Assembly: GCA_015904055.1 (NCBI GenBank)
Contig: JABMDE010000031.1
Location: forward strand, 20,804-27,435
Direction: 5' to 3'
From: Nitrospira sp.
GTDB taxonomy: Bacteria; Nitrospirota; Nitrospiria; Nitrospirales; Nitrospiraceae
Length of the DNA stretch: 6,632 bases
Below are positions 6,553 through 6,632 of this stretch, piece after piece (the stretch's first letter is position 1; each line of letters starts with the position of its first letter). The position numbers were made by a program, and so were the translations under genes. Below the pieces are notes generated by a model that saw only the letters and a program-made list of their open reading frames with translations, was not told the DNA's origin and ran no database searches.

Positions 6553-6632
6553 ACCACCCCCTAGAAAGTACGTACAAATCTACGGGCATCTTACCGGAAG
6601 CACGAGGTGAAATCTAGAAACTCTGCGTCTTA
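4925..6632. repeat. Tandem repeat unit B (directly repeats unit A, cut by window end)
   Basis: This direct repeat of unit A starts at the junction near 4925 and still matches unit A at the last base of the window (6632 corresponds to 4916). The repeat boundary on the right is therefore not seen. There are no terminal inverted repeats, target-site duplications or transposase at the edges. Confidence 0.85.
6553..6632 (-). promoter_or_regulatory. Upstream segment of AsmA copy 2, identical to that of copy 1
   Basis: These 80 bp match 4837-4916 without a mismatch, including AGGGGG (6562-6557) before the GTG at 6552 and the GTACGTAC palindrome (6568-6575). The window ends inside it, so any promoter further upstream is not visible. 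Confidence 0.5.

Overview
The window looks like bacterial chromosomal DNA that is moderately GC-rich. All real genes lie on the minus strand, so they read from the right end (6632) to the left end (1). The pairing of archease with RtcB, an AsmA-type envelope protein and an M24 peptidase suggests a free-living Gram-negative-type bacterium. A Nitrospira-like (Nitrospirota) origin is my guess from general familiarity with such gene sets; nothing in the window proves it. There are no RNA genes, CRISPR arrays, transposases or phage genes that I can see. Layout in the direction of transcription: (1) 6632-4864 holds an upstream segment and a 3'-truncated AsmA-like gene. (2) 4863-2591 holds the same upstream segment again and a fuller AsmA-like gene, frameshifted near its 3' end by a 5-bp tandem duplication (GACGG twice, 2795-2804). 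(3) A 123-bp intergenic gap carries a good sigma70-like promoter (TTGACC-N17-TAGCAT). (4) 2467-1348 holds an M24 (Xaa-Pro aminopeptidase-like) gene whose 3' end has suffered a small frame-changing deletion that removes the last metal ligand. (5) 1290-853 holds an intact archease. (6) 747-1 holds the N-terminal half of the RNA ligase RtcB, cut by the window edge. How the genes work together: archease is the known activator of RtcB guanylylation, so the last two genes form a recognised RNA-ligation/repair pair. They are probably co-transcribed with the M24 gene from the promoter at 2577-2549. The AsmA-like genes are probably a separate envelope function. The most notable structure is the tandem duplication with a 1716-bp period. 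The two AsmA copies are about 95% identical in DNA (my count is about 84 mismatches in 1628 bp, no indels) and about 97% identical in protein. Their upstream segments are identical over 89 bp, right up to the end of the window. This is either a real tandem duplication with a truncated copy or two strain alleles joined in an assembly. Together with two frame-breaking indels and one probable in-frame loss in RtcB, four of the five genes carry a structural lesion, which bears on how far the sequence can be trusted. I found no convincing new biological system.
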